From NCBI GenBank assembly GCA_018239715.1, contig JAFEGW010000006.1, forward strand, positions 68,677 to 132,676: a stretch of 64,000 nt of DNA, in the 5' to 3' direction. Under the pieces are notes generated by a model that did no database searches, was not told the DNA's origin, and saw nothing but the letters and a program-made list of their open reading frames with translations. The position numbers were made by a program, and so were the translations under genes. The stretch comes from Verrucomicrobiota bacterium (lineage in GTDB: Bacteria > Chlamydiota > Chlamydiia > Chlamydiales > Rhabdochlamydiaceae). This document shows, one piece after another, positions 44,477 to 53,911 of the stretch (positions within the stretch are counted from its first letter, which is position 1; every line of letters begins with the position of its first letter).

Positions 44477-45727
44477 CTACTGAGCGTGTTCGAGTTTTTT
44501 ATATAGAAAGGGAATTAAGCTAATGACCCCCAGCAGAATAAAATAAAATGCCGGGGCTACTTTGCTGCCTGTGCTGTTGATTAAATAGAGCGATAGCAGA
44601 GGGGCCGGTCCTCCTAAAATCGCATTCGACAAATTATAAGCAAAGCCGACCCCCGTATACCGAGTTTGAGTGGGAAAGATCTTGGCTAGAAAAGCAGGAA
44701 GTAGAGAATAATTTATAGTGAGAATAAGAGTTAGAATCGTTTGAAATAAAAACATTAGAAAATATTCGCTATTGCTTCCGAAATAGTACATAAAATAAGG
44801 GAGTAATATAATTCCAAAAGAACTGATCAACATCAGACGCTTAATTCCGAACCGATCGCCGAGTTGTCCAAATAACGGCATGCAAATACACGACAGGGAA
44901 AGCAGTCCCGTGTTGATCAGCAAAGTCTGAGGAACGTTCATCCTCAGAATATCCGTCAAAAAAGTCGTTGAGAAAAAAAAGACCATATAAAAAGCCCCGG
45001 ATGAAATTGAAGAGAGGCAAAAGGCAAGAAAAAGTTGTTTTTTGTAATTTTTAAAAGTGATAGCGACGGGTTTTTTTAGAAGCTGATGATGGACCATCAA
45101 AGATTGAAACGCAGGAGTCTCCTGAAGACGCCGACGCAGATACCATCCGAAAACACCCAATAAGCCCCCGATGATAAAGGACACCCTCCAGCCCCACTCA
45201 GCTAGTGCAGAGGGATGCATCCATTTTTCAAAAGCATAAATCTCGAAGCTGCTGACGATAAATCCTACTTGCGAGCCCAAAAAAGACCAGCTCCCGAAGA
45301 AGCCCTTTTTTCCCGCAGGTGCTATCTCGGTTAGATAACACATGATCCCCCCGATCTCACCCCCGATGGGGATCCCTTGAAAAATCCTAAGAATGGCCAG
45401 AGTGATGACAGCGGTCATTCCAATTTGAACATAAGTGGGAAGTATGCCCATCAAGATCATCGGGAACGTCATCAATAGAATCGACAGGAGCAGACTTATT
45501 TTACGGCCCGCTCTGTCTCCGATCATTCCAAAAATAAGGCTGCCGATGGGCCGCATGATAAAGCCGATGGCAAAAATGAGAAGCGTATTGAATAAAGCTG
45601 AAGTTTGTTCGCTCGAAGGAAAAAAGACCCGCGCTAAAATCGAGGTGAGATATCCGTAAAGGGCATAATCATACCATTCGAGGAAATTCCCAATCGAGCA
45701 GGCCGCGATGATATTGCGTATCTTCAT
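44477..45727 (-). CDS. MFS transporter, metabolite:H+ symporter type (ProP-like)
   Basis: A 416-residue 12-helix transporter. IAACSIGNFLEWYDYALYGY at the start, RPIGSLIFGMIGDRAGRK in loop 2-3, and RIFQGIPIGGEIGGIMCYL plus EIAPAGKKGFFGSW in helix 4-5 are signatures of the MHS family, which includes proline/betaine and organic acid symporters. Rickettsiae and chlamydia-like bacteria often carry such carriers. The substrate cannot be assigned; proline or betaine, or a dicarboxylate, are possible. It is divergent from mutL by about 75 bp. Confidence 0.87.
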   Translation of the reverse strand: MKIRNIIAACSIGNFLEWYDYALYGYLTSILARVFFPSSEQTSALFNTLLIFAIGFIMRPIGSLIFGMIGDRAGRKISLLLSILLMTFPMILMGILPTYVQIGMTAVITLAILRIFQGIPIGGEIGGIMCYLTEIAPAGKKGFFGSWSFLGSQVGFIVSSFEIYAFEKWMHPSALAEWGWRVSFIIGGLLGVFGWYLRRRLQETPAFQSLMVHHQLLKKPVAITFKNYKKQLFLAFCLSSISSGAFYMVFFFSTTFLTDILRMNVPQTLLINTGLLSLSCICMPLFGQLGDRFGIKRLMLISSFGIILLPYFMYYFGSNSEYFLMFLFQTILTLILTINYSLLPAFLAKIFPTQTRYTGVGFAYNLSNAILGGPAPLLSLYLINSTGSKVAPAFYFILLGVISLIPFLYKKLEHAQ

Positions 45728-45768
45728 GTAAAAAAATATTCTAACACTCTGTATAACTCTATTCTACT

Positions 45769-45797
45769 TTGAAGGCAATAGAGTCATCGCATAGAAT
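45769..45797 (+). promoter_or_regulatory. Promoter of mutL, predicted leaderless
   Basis: TTGAAG at 45769-45774, a 17-bp spacer and TAGAAT at 45792-45797. Seven bases separate the -10 from ATG 45805, the start that matches the conserved MutL N-terminus, and no Shine-Dalgarno is present. Confidence 0.5.
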
Positions 45798-45804
45798 GAA
45801 GATC

Positions 45805-47445
45805 ATGCCTATCCGTGTATTGACTGAAGATGCAATTAATAAAATCGCCGCAGGAGAAGTGATTGAAAATCCTGCCTCCGTGGTCAAGGAACTCGTTGAA
45901 AATGCGATTGATGCAGGCGCCCGGCATCTCTCGATTGAAATCAAAGGCGGCGGCTTCCAGCTGATCAAAATCAGCGATGATGGCTCGGGCATGAGCGGCG
46001 ATGATGCTTTGCTCTGCTTTGAGCGCCATGCCACCTCTAAAATCACGGGAATTGATGATCTAGCTTCTTTAAGCTCGATGGGATTTCGAGGAGAGGCTTT
46101 AGCTTCGATTGCCTCGATTGCCCGTGTCGACTTAGTGACAGCCCTTCAAGACAAACAGGGGACCCGCGTCGAAATAGATGCAGGAAAAATTCGCTCGGTT
46201 TCTCCCGTGCCCCGGCAAAGGGGTACAACTTTTGAAGTCCGCTCTTTATTCTACAATGTTCCTGCTCGAAAAAAATTCCAAAAACAAGCATCCGCGGCTT
46301 TTGCTGAAATCCATAAACTTGTCATGGCGCTCGCGCTGGCGCATGTGGAAGTCGGCTTCGAGCTGATTTCCAACGAAGAGACTCTTTTAAGTCTTCCTGC
46401 AGGGGAAGGCCCTTTTTTTCAGCAGCTGCAAAAAAGGACTGCCGATCTTTTTCAAAATAGTTTTCTTGCGACGAAGCTGGAGATTCAAGGAGCCGAAAGG
46501 GATTATACGCTGCAGGGAGCTGTCGGAACGCCAGCGGACCATCGCATTAATCGGACAGGGCAATATCTTTTTGTCAACCGGCGTCCCGTGTTTTCTCCTC
46601 AAGTTGCCCGTGCCATCAAAGAAGGTTATGGCGAGCGGCTGAGCGAAGACAGATATCCGATTTTTGTGCTCCATTTGAATGTCCCGCCTTCTTTGCTGGA
46701 TGTGAATGTCCATCCTCAAAAAAAAGAAGTCCGCTTTCAAGAAGGGGAATTTCTCAAAGCTTTTGTGAAAAAAGAGGTGCAGCAAGCTTTTGGAGTTTCA
46801 GCGCCGATTTTTCAGCCCATTGCACCGCCTGTTTTAGAGCCGCGGTCTTTACAACCCTCGTTAGAATCTTGGGATGCGCCTTTGAGCTTTCGAGAGCAGC
46901 CCGAGGAATCCCCAACGCTTGCCCCGCACGAGCAGGTGATAGGGCTTTTTGAGCATTATTTGCTGCTAGACGGCTCGACAGTTGGAGGCTATGAGCCCGG
47001 CATTGTCTGGGTCGATTTGCAAAAAGCCCATCAGCAGCTCATTTACCGTGATCTTAATCAAGACCAGCCTGTCCTTTCTCAAGGGCTTTTGATTCCGCTA
47101 TCCATGGAGCTGACATCAAGCGAAGCGGAGGCTGTCTCTCTACGAAGATCGGATCTGTCGAGATGCGGGTTTCTATTGGAGCTCAGCGGCAAGCATCATG
47201 CTCTGATCGAAGCAGTCCCTCCGTTTTTGGATGAGACAGACGCGATCGAGGCGATTCGCCTCATTCTTCAAACGGAGGAGGATTTTCCTCAGCTTTCAGA
47301 TAAAATTGCAAGGTTTGCCGTGAGAAAAAAGAAAACGTTTATGCTGCAAGAAGCTCTCGCTGTATGGAAAAGTTTCAAACCCTTAAAATCCCGTGAGGGA
47401 ATAACCTGGACAGGAACGCATGCCATCGAAAACCTTTTTAAATAG
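45805..47445 (+). CDS. mutL: DNA mismatch repair protein MutL
   Basis: A 546-residue GHKL ATPase that links MutS mismatch recognition to strand removal. It begins MPIRVLTEDAINKIAAGEVI, as MutL proteins do, with KELVENAIDAGA, ISDDGSGMSGDD, HATSKI and GFRGEALASIASI for the ATP site, and LDVNVHPQKKEVRF at the end of the N-terminal half. The C-terminal dimerisation half is present but short; no DQHA(x)2E(x)4E endonuclease motif is seen. The start at 45805 is favoured over in-frame codons at 45769 and 45796 by the family N-terminus. It overlaps pepP by 26 bp. mutL-pepP is also adjacent in Chlamydia, as I recall. Confidence 0.95.
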   Translation: MPIRVLTEDAINKIAAGEVIENPASVVKELVENAIDAGARHLSIEIKGGGFQLIKISDDGSGMSGDDALLCFERHATSKITGIDDLASLSSMGFRGEALASIASIARVDLVTALQDKQGTRVEIDAGKIRSVSPVPRQRGTTFEVRSLFYNVPARKKFQKQASAAFAEIHKLVMALALAHVEVGFELISNEETLLSLPAGEGPFFQQLQKRTADLFQNSFLATKLEIQGAERDYTLQGAVGTPADHRINRTGQYLFVNRRPVFSPQVARAIKEGYGERLSEDRYPIFVLHLNVPPSLLDVNVHPQKKEVRFQEGEFLKAFVKKEVQQAFGVSAPIFQPIAPPVLEPRSLQPSLESWDAPLSFREQPEESPTLAPHEQVIGLFEHYLLLDGSTVGGYEPGIVWVDLQKAHQQLIYRDLNQDQPVLSQGLLIPLSMELTSSEAEAVSLRRSDLSRCGFLLELSGKHHALIEAVPPFLDETDAIEAIRLILQTEEDFPQLSDKIARFAVRKKKTFMLQEALAVWKSFKPLKSREGITWTGTHAIENLFK

Positions 47446-48460
47446 AATCACTCAAGTTCAATCGCTCTTGAAGAGCTGGAAAACCAGCGGTTGTCTGATC
47501 GAAGATCCTCTTGATCTTTTTTATCTGACAGGATTGCAGTTATCGCTAGGAATGTTAGTGATCCTTCCCAGCAAAGCTGAGCTTTTTGTCGATGGCCGCT
47601 ACATGGAGTTTGCAAAAAAGAATAGCCCGGTTCCTGTGCAGCTTCTAGACAAGGCGGAGGCTTTTTTGCGCTCACTTCCTTCTTTAGCTTTTGATAGTCA
47701 TATTGCGACGGTAGAGCGGGCAGAAAAGCTCAAGAAATTATACCCTGGAACATTAACCCCCATTCCTCAGCTTTTGAAGCAGCTCCGCGCTATCAAAGAC
47801 GCAGCCGAGTTAAAAGCGATGAAAAAAAGCGCTGCGGTGCTCTGGAAAGGGTTTGAGCACATCCGCCGCTCTCTGAAGATCGGAATGACCGAAAAAGAGG
47901 TCGCGCTAGCTTTTGAAATTTACACCCGAAAACTCGGCGCTGAGAGGCTCGCCTTTGACCCAATTATTGCTTTTGGAAAAAATTCTGCCTATCCGCATTA
48001 CCGGGCGGGCAATGCAAAGCTCAAGAAAGGAGATGTCGTTCTCGTTGACATCGGCGTTGTTGTCGATCGATATCATTCTGACATGACTCGCACTTTTTTC
48101 TTTGGCAAGGCGGACCCGCGTCTGGTCCTCCTCGATACGGTCGTAAAAAAAGCGCACGGGGCTGCGCTTGCCCTTTGCAAGAGCGGAACAAAAGTCGGAG
48201 ATCTTGATCAAGCAGCGCGCAAGGTCATTCAAGCAGCGGGGCTGCAAGGGCTGATTGCCCATAGCTTGGGGCATGGGATCGGCCTTGAGACGCACGAGTT
48301 TCCTCGAATTAAATTCCAAGGCGAGGACCACGATGCCGTCTTACGTGAAGGGATGGTCATCACGATTGAGCCGGGGCTGTATTTGCCAGGTGTTGGAGGA
48401 ATTCGGCATGAAGATACTGCTCAGATAACTGCAAAAGGGTATAATAATTTCTATGCTTAA
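47420..48460 (+). CDS. pepP: Xaa-Pro aminopeptidase, M24 family
   Basis: A 346-residue cytosolic metalloaminopeptidase removing N-terminal residues before proline. The pita-bread fold's metal ligands are all present: VLVDIGVVVDRYHSDMTRTF (two Asp), HSLGHGIGLETHEFP (His), VITIEPGLY (Glu) and RHEDTAQI (Glu). The N-terminal creatinase-like domain is about 120 residues. It starts within the mutL end (26-bp overlap) and its end overlaps the histidine kinase start by 8 bp, forming a tight three-gene operon. Confidence 0.93.
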   Translation: MPSKTFLNRITQVQSLLKSWKTSGCLIEDPLDLFYLTGLQLSLGMLVILPSKAELFVDGRYMEFAKKNSPVPVQLLDKAEAFLRSLPSLAFDSHIATVERAEKLKKLYPGTLTPIPQLLKQLRAIKDAAELKAMKKSAAVLWKGFEHIRRSLKIGMTEKEVALAFEIYTRKLGAERLAFDPIIAFGKNSAYPHYRAGNAKLKKGDVVLVDIGVVVDRYHSDMTRTFFFGKADPRLVLLDTVVKKAHGAALALCKSGTKVGDLDQAARKVIQAAGLQGLIAHSLGHGIGLETHEFPRIKFQGEDHDAVLREGMVITIEPGLYLPGVGGIRHEDTAQITAKGYNNFYA

Positions 48461-50231
48461 TAAGATGAGCCTTCGTAAGAGAACATTTGTGTTTCGTGTT
48501 TCTCTTTTGGCAATCTTTCTTTCCCTCGTTTTGCCCATCACCAATACCTTATTGCAGCATATGGTACGGCACGCTATGAAGAAGGCAGCGGAGCTTGTCG
48601 TCGTTCATCTTCAGCAAAAAAGCGACCCTGAATCGATGGTCAAATACTTGGTGGACCATGAGCTCAATATTTTTTTCTATACCACGCTTGTGAATGACCA
48701 ATTAGAGATCATTCATGATTCTAGAAAGGATGATCAGCATCATCCTCTCGATCCTCAAGAAAAACTCAATGTCATAGAAGCTTTTAAGACAGGAAAAGCG
48801 TTCGATTTAGGCAATAGCTCAAACTTTTGGACCTATGCTGCACTGCGATTTGATGTCATGGATAAGCAATATGTTTTGCTGACTTCGCTCACAACTGCAC
48901 AAGTCGGGATCTGGGTCTATCAATTTCGAGTGGTTCTTTTTGTCGTGTTTACCTCTTTCATTTGCCTCTATAGTGTGATCCTTTGGTGGGGAGGATCTCG
49001 TCTTATCCGACCGCTCCTGGATATTACACGCGCGATCAGACCTTACGCGCTGAGTAAAACGGATGTGCTCTCGCCGATCCCGATGCAAAGAGGGATGGTC
49101 GAGGAATGCAAACACTTGGCCGTGACCATCAATTCCTTGTTAGAAAAGGTCAAAGAAAACAGCCGCTCTTTTGTGGAAGAGAGAAATGAAAAAGAGGCTA
49201 TTTTGGAATCTCTGATGGAAGGGATCATGACGATCGATGCAGCGGGATTCGTCCGGTATGCGAATCAAACGGCTTCCCATATGTTGGGTATTCCCCGGCG
49301 CCAGCTCATTGGAAAACCCTTCATGCCCCATGATTCACATCCTAAAATCGATTTATTCAAAAGTTGCCAAGCGATCATCCGCCTCGCTGGAGAGCAAGGG
49401 ACGGCTGTCACAGACTCTGTTGCGATGGGAGATGGACACAAGGTTTATCTGGATTTGATTGCCGTTCCTAAGCCCTTTCGGACTGGGACCATTATCATTC
49501 TGCAAGATAAATCGAGCCAGTTCAGGGTTGTTGAAATGGGCAAGGATTTTATCGCCAATGCCTCTCATGAACTTCGCACGCCCATCACCATCATCAAAGG
49601 TTTTGCTGAGACTTTGCAAGACCTGCCGGTGATCTCTCCTCCAATGCTCAGTGAGATCACAGAAAAAATTGTCCGGAACTGCCACCGCATGGACACCCTC
49701 GTCAAAAATCTCTTAACGCTTGCCGATATCGAATATGTTCCCGAGTCGCGTTTTCAACCTTGTGACATTGTGGCCTTAGCCGATAATTGCCGCCATCTGC
49801 TTTTAACCCTTTCCCCCACTACTCGTGTCGATATCGAAAAATCGCACGATCGCATCATGGCTGATGCCGATCCGGACCTTTTAGAACTGGCCTTGATGAA
49901 TCTTTTAGAAAACGGCATTAAATATTCAAAACCGCCTGCTCATCTGACGATCTATATTAAAGAACAAGGGGATGAAGTGCTGATTGCTATTCAAGATCGC
50001 GGCATTGGCATTCCCCCAGCAGATCAACCCCATATCTTTGAAAGATTTTATACCGTCGACAAAGCTCATTCCCGCCGCCTTGGAGGCGCAGGCCTCGGCC
50101 TTTCCATTGTGAAGACTATCATCGAAAAACACGAAGGGACCATCTCCGTTGCCTCCGTGGTCGGTCAAGGAACGACATTTACCATCCAGCTTCCGCAGCA
50201 TCGTCATGCTCTACATCCGAGTGTGAAATGA
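48453..50231 (+). CDS. Sensor histidine kinase (PhoR-like), orphan
   Basis: A 592-residue membrane histidine kinase. TM1 is at about 10-32, an extracytoplasmic sensor of about 120 residues follows, TM2 is FRVVLFVVFTSFICLYSVIL, then a HAMP-like linker and a PAS domain (AILESLMEGIMTIDAAGFVR). The H box is ANASHELRTPITIIKGFAE, the N box ALMNLLENGIKYSKP, G1 DRGIGIPPADQPHIFERFY, and G2 GGAGLGLSIVKTIIEKHEG. All residues for autophosphorylation are present. No response-regulator gene adjoins it. The domain order fits PhoR/WalK types. The start may be ATG 48453 or 48465; both follow the overlap with pepP. Confidence 0.92.
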   Translation: MLNKMSLRKRTFVFRVSLLAIFLSLVLPITNTLLQHMVRHAMKKAAELVVVHLQQKSDPESMVKYLVDHELNIFFYTTLVNDQLEIIHDSRKDDQHHPLDPQEKLNVIEAFKTGKAFDLGNSSNFWTYAALRFDVMDKQYVLLTSLTTAQVGIWVYQFRVVLFVVFTSFICLYSVILWWGGSRLIRPLLDITRAIRPYALSKTDVLSPIPMQRGMVEECKHLAVTINSLLEKVKENSRSFVEERNEKEAILESLMEGIMTIDAAGFVRYANQTASHMLGIPRRQLIGKPFMPHDSHPKIDLFKSCQAIIRLAGEQGTAVTDSVAMGDGHKVYLDLIAVPKPFRTGTIIILQDKSSQFRVVEMGKDFIANASHELRTPITIIKGFAETLQDLPVISPPMLSEITEKIVRNCHRMDTLVKNLLTLADIEYVPESRFQPCDIVALADNCRHLLLTLSPTTRVDIEKSHDRIMADADPDLLELALMNLLENGIKYSKPPAHLTIYIKEQGDEVLIAIQDRGIGIPPADQPHIFERFYTVDKAHSRRLGGAGLGLSIVKTIIEKHEGTISVASVVGQGTTFTIQLPQHRHALHPSVK

Positions 50232-50320
50232 GAATTATTTAATTTTAGAAATCTTATTAGGAGGATTATAAATCGAAAGATAGGATGGAAAGGCAATCTT
50301 TTTTTCTATATCAGATTATT

Positions 50321-51472
50321 TCAAATAGCGGGATCGATATCTGTCTCTGTTAATGGATGTAAAAAGGGAGGTCTTTGAGCGATGCGATTGTTTTTAATGC
50401 ACAGCTCTCTAAGATAACTCATCTGAGCTAATTCGACTGGAAGACAGGTGAGCTGATTATCAGTGACGTTGAGAGAAGAAAGGTTAGGAAGTTTAGCTAA
50501 ACTAGATGGAATAAGGGAGAGGCAGTTTTCATTCAAGCAAAGTGTTTTCAATTGAGTTAAATCAGCAATTCTATCCGAAATTAATCGAATACGATTGTTG
50601 TAGAGGATGATACTACTAAGGGCAAAAGAAAGATAAAAGCTGCTAGGAAGTTCCTCAATCTGATTATTGGATAGATCTAGTGTTTGCATTTTTTGCCAAG
50701 CGAGAGAAGAGGGAAAATTTTTAATCTTATTCGTGCTGGCTGATAGCCTAACCAGATTGCTCAGTGGCCCTAAGGGATCTATATTTTCTAGCTGGTTATT
50801 AAGGAGTACAATATGCTCTAATTTCATTAAGTTCTGAAATTCTCTAGGTAGAACTTTAACTAGGGTGTGATGGAGCGAAAATTGCCTCAACCGAGTCAAA
50901 GCTCCTATTTGAGGGGGAAGGAATCGAATAGGGCTTTTGTTTATTTCAAGAACCTCCAGCCGTGTTAAAAGCCCAATCTCAGGTGGGATTCTAGTGATCT
51001 GTCTATCGGACAGCCTTAAAGTTCTTAAGCCTATTACCTCATCTTTATCTTGAATCCACGCTTCTAATGTGGCTGCAATTTCTTCGTCAGACTTTTGTCC
51101 TACTCGAGACTTTAAATATTCGAAACCTCCAGGAAGAGCGAACCAAAATTGAAGTTTATTATAAGAGTCTAAAGCTTGTTGCCGCTGAAAATAAAAGACG
51201 CAGCTTCCAGACGTGAGGGGATATCTTTGGATAATTTCAGCACCTTTCGGAGAAGAGCATAGTTCTCCTTCTTGCTCTCTTAGTTGTTGAAGAAATTGGG
51301 GTAGGATTTCCTCAGGATGTAGTAGCGGGGGAACAGCCCCAGCAGGATGAACTGAGCAATGATAAGAAAAAAATTGTTGAAGTTCTTGGGAAGACCATTG
51401 TAGGTTAGAGATATTTCTTAAAGGTGTCGAAGTCATGGACTTAATGTTACTTAAATGGTATTTTTGAGCCAT
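50321..51472 (-). CDS. Leucine-rich repeat protein (putative effector)
   Basis: A 383-residue protein. The first ~130 residues are not repetitive; about ten LRRs of 22-24 residues follow, for example LTRLEVLEINKSPIRFLPPQ, LVRLSASTNKIKNFPSS, LQTLDLSNNQIEELPSS-like text (MQTLDLSNNQIEELPSS), LKTLCLNENCLSLIPSS, LSSLNVTDNQLTCLPVE. There is no signal peptide or membrane segment, which fits a cytosolic or type III-exported protein that binds host partners. LRR proteins are common effector scaffolds in amoeba-associated bacteria. It is divergent from the next gene with 43 bp between start codons and has no recognisable ribosome-binding site. Confidence 0.85.
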   Translation of the reverse strand: MAQKYHLSNIKSMTSTPLRNISNLQWSSQELQQFFSYHCSVHPAGAVPPLLHPEEILPQFLQQLREQEGELCSSPKGAEIIQRYPLTSGSCVFYFQRQQALDSYNKLQFWFALPGGFEYLKSRVGQKSDEEIAATLEAWIQDKDEVIGLRTLRLSDRQITRIPPEIGLLTRLEVLEINKSPIRFLPPQIGALTRLRQFSLHHTLVKVLPREFQNLMKLEHIVLLNNQLENIDPLGPLSNLVRLSASTNKIKNFPSSLAWQKMQTLDLSNNQIEELPSSFYLSFALSSIILYNNRIRLISDRIADLTQLKTLCLNENCLSLIPSSLAKLPNLSSLNVTDNQLTCLPVELAQMSYLRELCIKNNRIAQRPPFLHPLTETDIDPAI

Positions 51473-51515
51473 AAAAATTTTACAAAATTCAAAAAACTGT
51501 TAAATATGTCTAATT

Positions 51516-52418
51516 ATGGCTGATCCGATTTTTCCGACTAAAAGACATCTTCCTGAACCCTCTGATCAGGATAAAACAGTTCCTTCTCCTAAAAAAATTC
51601 CGAAAGAATCTCCTAAAGAAAATGAGACGGTTCTTACTGAAGGGCCTTTTAAAGGGTTACCAGTTCCTTTTCAAAACTCAGATTATCAAAGCAGTATGCC
51701 TTACATTTCATGTAATGAAGAAGGGCAAGACACGTCTTTAGGATTTATGAAAAACTATCCCTCTTCTATTCCTCCTGATAAGAGAGTTCACATAGGGTTT
51801 GGGGTTTGGTTCAATTTTGATCTTATTGGTTCCACAAAACCCGCTTATGCTATCCTTTGTGATATTGATAATCACGTTATTGACGTTTATAAAGCGATAA
51901 GTGAAAGATTGACTGTGAGTCCTAATCGATTTAAATTCATCGAATATTTTCGAGAATATCTCATGAATAATTCAGAGAAGTTGTTTGGATTAGACACTCT
52001 CAGTGAAGTAGAAAAAATCTTTACGATTGAAAATGAAGCGAATCGGCCAGGAAGTTGGCTTTCATCCGAGCAGTCTTATCAAGTTGTTAGACAACTACAT
52101 TCCAAACGAAAGATTCTTTTTTTAAGATTAAATATAACGGATGATCGAGCAGTATTTATGCAAATCGCGAAATGGATGAATGAAAATAAACTTGAGTTAG
52201 ATACATTATATGTAGCTAATATTATTGAGTGGATTCCTCAAAAATTAAAACAGCAGGCATATCTTGAAAATTTGAGAACGATTTCATCTGCAAATACCCG
52301 ATTTATTCAAGCCCACAAACCTGAAAATAAGGGATCTCCTATCCAATTCTGCAGTATAGGAGTAAATTCAATACAAGTTCCAGTTAAAAAATCTAGAAAA
52401 TACGAAAGGGAAAAGTGA
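51516..52418 (+). CDS. Hypothetical protein, effector-like
   Basis: A 300-residue soluble protein with no signal peptide. The N-terminal 50 residues are polar and disordered-looking (KRHLPEPSDQDKTVPSPKKI), and the C-terminus is basic (VPVKKSRKYEREK). The middle (HIGFGVWFNFDLIGS followed by TKPAYAILCDIDNHVIDVYK, later LYVANIIEWIP) resembles a degraded Rossmann/methyltransferase-type fold, seen from strand pattern only. A/T-rich codon use is higher than in the neighbouring housekeeping genes. Divergent partner of the LRR gene. No Shine-Dalgarno. The 111-bp gap after it holds nothing I recognise. Confidence 0.6.
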   Translation: MADPIFPTKRHLPEPSDQDKTVPSPKKIPKESPKENETVLTEGPFKGLPVPFQNSDYQSSMPYISCNEEGQDTSLGFMKNYPSSIPPDKRVHIGFGVWFNFDLIGSTKPAYAILCDIDNHVIDVYKAISERLTVSPNRFKFIEYFREYLMNNSEKLFGLDTLSEVEKIFTIENEANRPGSWLSSEQSYQVVRQLHSKRKILFLRLNITDDRAVFMQIAKWMNENKLELDTLYVANIIEWIPQKLKQQAYLENLRTISSANTRFIQAHKPENKGSPIQFCSIGVNSIQVPVKKSRKYEREK

Positions 52419-52529
52419 AATATAGCTAATTTGCACACCTTCTAGACAAAGAATAGGCTCCCGATCATGAAAAAGTTTGTCAAAATGCAAACGTTTACGC
52501 ATTAGGTTCTTTAAGGACGATTCAGCAGA

Positions 52530-53411
52530 TCACCTTGTAGCCATGACTTTGCTCTTTTCTTCGATATAGGCATGGGGAAGCCCTTTGCCTTTCCGGTCAA
52601 AGGAAAAGACAGTCTCTAAGCTGTTTATATCAAAATCAGGAGAAGGATGCGATTGGAGCAAAGCCCTAAGCTTTTCTTTAGTCAAAACCCTCTTGCGGTG
52701 GTTTTCTTCCCAACTCGCTTTCTCTGCAGCAAGTATCCTCTGTGTGGTCTCTTCTCCAAGCACGGCTTGCAAGACGGCTGTGGAAGCATAGGCCCAATTA
52801 ATCGGAGCTTTTTTCTCGATTTTCTCAATCTTGAAATACTCTTCAAGCGGAGGATAGCCGGTATTTGTTCCTTTGAGCATTTTATAATAAATGTTGGCAA
52901 GGGGCCCTTCGGGAAACAGCTCCTTAAACTTTTCTCCCTTTTTGGCGAGCATCGCCTGGACAATCTTCTCAGCCAACTTAGGGTCGCGAGCAGATTTGTA
53001 GAACTCGGCATCTTGATAAAGGATTTGAATCAGTCGAATGGTGATTTTGTAAAGCGCATCCGACAAAGAGTTGTCATTCCCCTGGAGTAAAGGCCAAAGG
53101 TTGATTTTGGAGGAATCTAGGCCGTACCTTAGGGATCGTTTTTCCTTATAAGCAGGAGTCTTGTTTTTCGTTTTTGCAGCTTTAGATGGATCGGGGGGCT
53201 GATCGGGTATTTTGGCCTCGGAGGAATTTTTTTTACGAGCGATCTTTTTGAAATCTTTTTCAGCTTGTTTGCTGATGAGAAGGAGTTTGGCGCTATTTCG
53301 GCCCAGGATCACTGTTTTTTCGACTAAAAGACTTCGAAAGGAGGTGAGCAGCATGGAGCTTCCGAGAACTAAAATAAGCAGAAATGAAACAACAAACGGT
53401 AGAAAACTCAT
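52530..53411 (-). CDS. Prepilin-like hypothetical (GspK-like position)
   Basis: A 293-residue protein with an N-terminal hydrophobic segment (FLPFVVSFLLILVLGSSMLL) of pseudopilin type, followed by a lysine-rich region (FKKIARKKNSSEAK, SKAAKTKNKTPAYKEKR) and an alpha-helical part. It overlaps the upstream pseudopilin-like gene by 4 bp, an organisation like minor pseudopilins (GspJ-GspK) of type II secretion. No processing site with Gly at -1 is visible. Family not recognised with certainty; conserved chlamydial proteins of this kind lie near the gsp genes in Chlamydia, as I recall. Confidence 0.55.
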   Translation of the reverse strand: MSFLPFVVSFLLILVLGSSMLLTSFRSLLVEKTVILGRNSAKLLLISKQAEKDFKKIARKKNSSEAKIPDQPPDPSKAAKTKNKTPAYKEKRSLRYGLDSSKINLWPLLQGNDNSLSDALYKITIRLIQILYQDAEFYKSARDPKLAEKIVQAMLAKKGEKFKELFPEGPLANIYYKMLKGTNTGYPPLEEYFKIEKIEKKAPINWAYASTAVLQAVLGEETTQRILAAEKASWEENHRKRVLTKEKLRALLQSHPSPDFDINSLETVFSFDRKGKGLPHAYIEEKSKVMATR

Positions 53412-53899
53412 AGGAAAAAAGGCAGTGTTAAATTTTTATCAATGATCATTTTCATCATGAAGGGCTTTTGTTCGGGGTATTGGGGATTCCAATCACCTTT
53501 TTTAGCATCAAAAAATTCTAAGATGAAAGAATGGGCAGGCTCGTAAAGGATTTCTTTCCGCCCGGGTCCTTTCTCAGGCCAAGTCACGAAAACAAGACGC
53601 CCTTTATCGATATAAAGCATCGCTTCTCTTTGCCCTCGGAAAGCTGCTGCAGGGTCCCATCCATCATCGTAAGTGAGCAGGCAAGCTTCGTCCTCCATTG
53701 TTAAGGTTTCTGTCTTCGAAAAAATTTGAGACAGCCGCAGCTGCAGTTTTTGGCGGGTTAAAAGGATCTCTTTGTCTTTTTTCAGGGAATGTTTAGCTTG
53801 GGAAAGCTCTTTATATGAAGAAAATAAAATGGCCATGATGGCCCCGAACAGAACCAATGAAATAACAAGCTCTAAAAGCAGGACGGGATGTTTTCGCAT
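53408..53899 (-). CDS. Minor pseudopilin-like protein (GspJ-like)
   Basis: A 163-residue protein beginning RKHPVLLLELVISLVLFGAI, a hydrophobic helix with the Glu usually found at +5 of type IV pilins and pseudopilins, though Pro replaces the Gly at -1. The C-terminal part (ACLLTYDDGWDPAAAFRG, AMLYIDKGRLVFVTWP) is beta-rich, as in GspJ/H. Role: tip subunit of a type II secretion pseudopilus. The core genes gspD/E/F are not in the window. Start ATG 53899, 12 bp after the OPT gene on the opposite-running order (OPT ends at 53912, upstream gene starts at 55771). Confidence 0.65.
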   Translation of the reverse strand: MRKHPVLLLELVISLVLFGAIMAILFSSYKELSQAKHSLKKDKEILLTRQKLQLRLSQIFSKTETLTMEDEACLLTYDDGWDPAAAFRGQREAMLYIDKGRLVFVTWPEKGPGRKEILYEPAHSFILEFFDAKKGDWNPQYPEQKPFMMKMIIDKNLTLPFFL

Positions 53900-53911
53900 C
53901 CCGCCTATGAT

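Noticed and set aside
50259-50264. AGGAGG after the histidine kinase gene
   Set aside because: No start codon follows at a usable distance; the nearest ATG opens only 22 codons.
51501-51516. Leaderless promoter for the effector-like gene
   Set aside because: A TAAATA is present but no acceptable -35 box at 16-18 bp.
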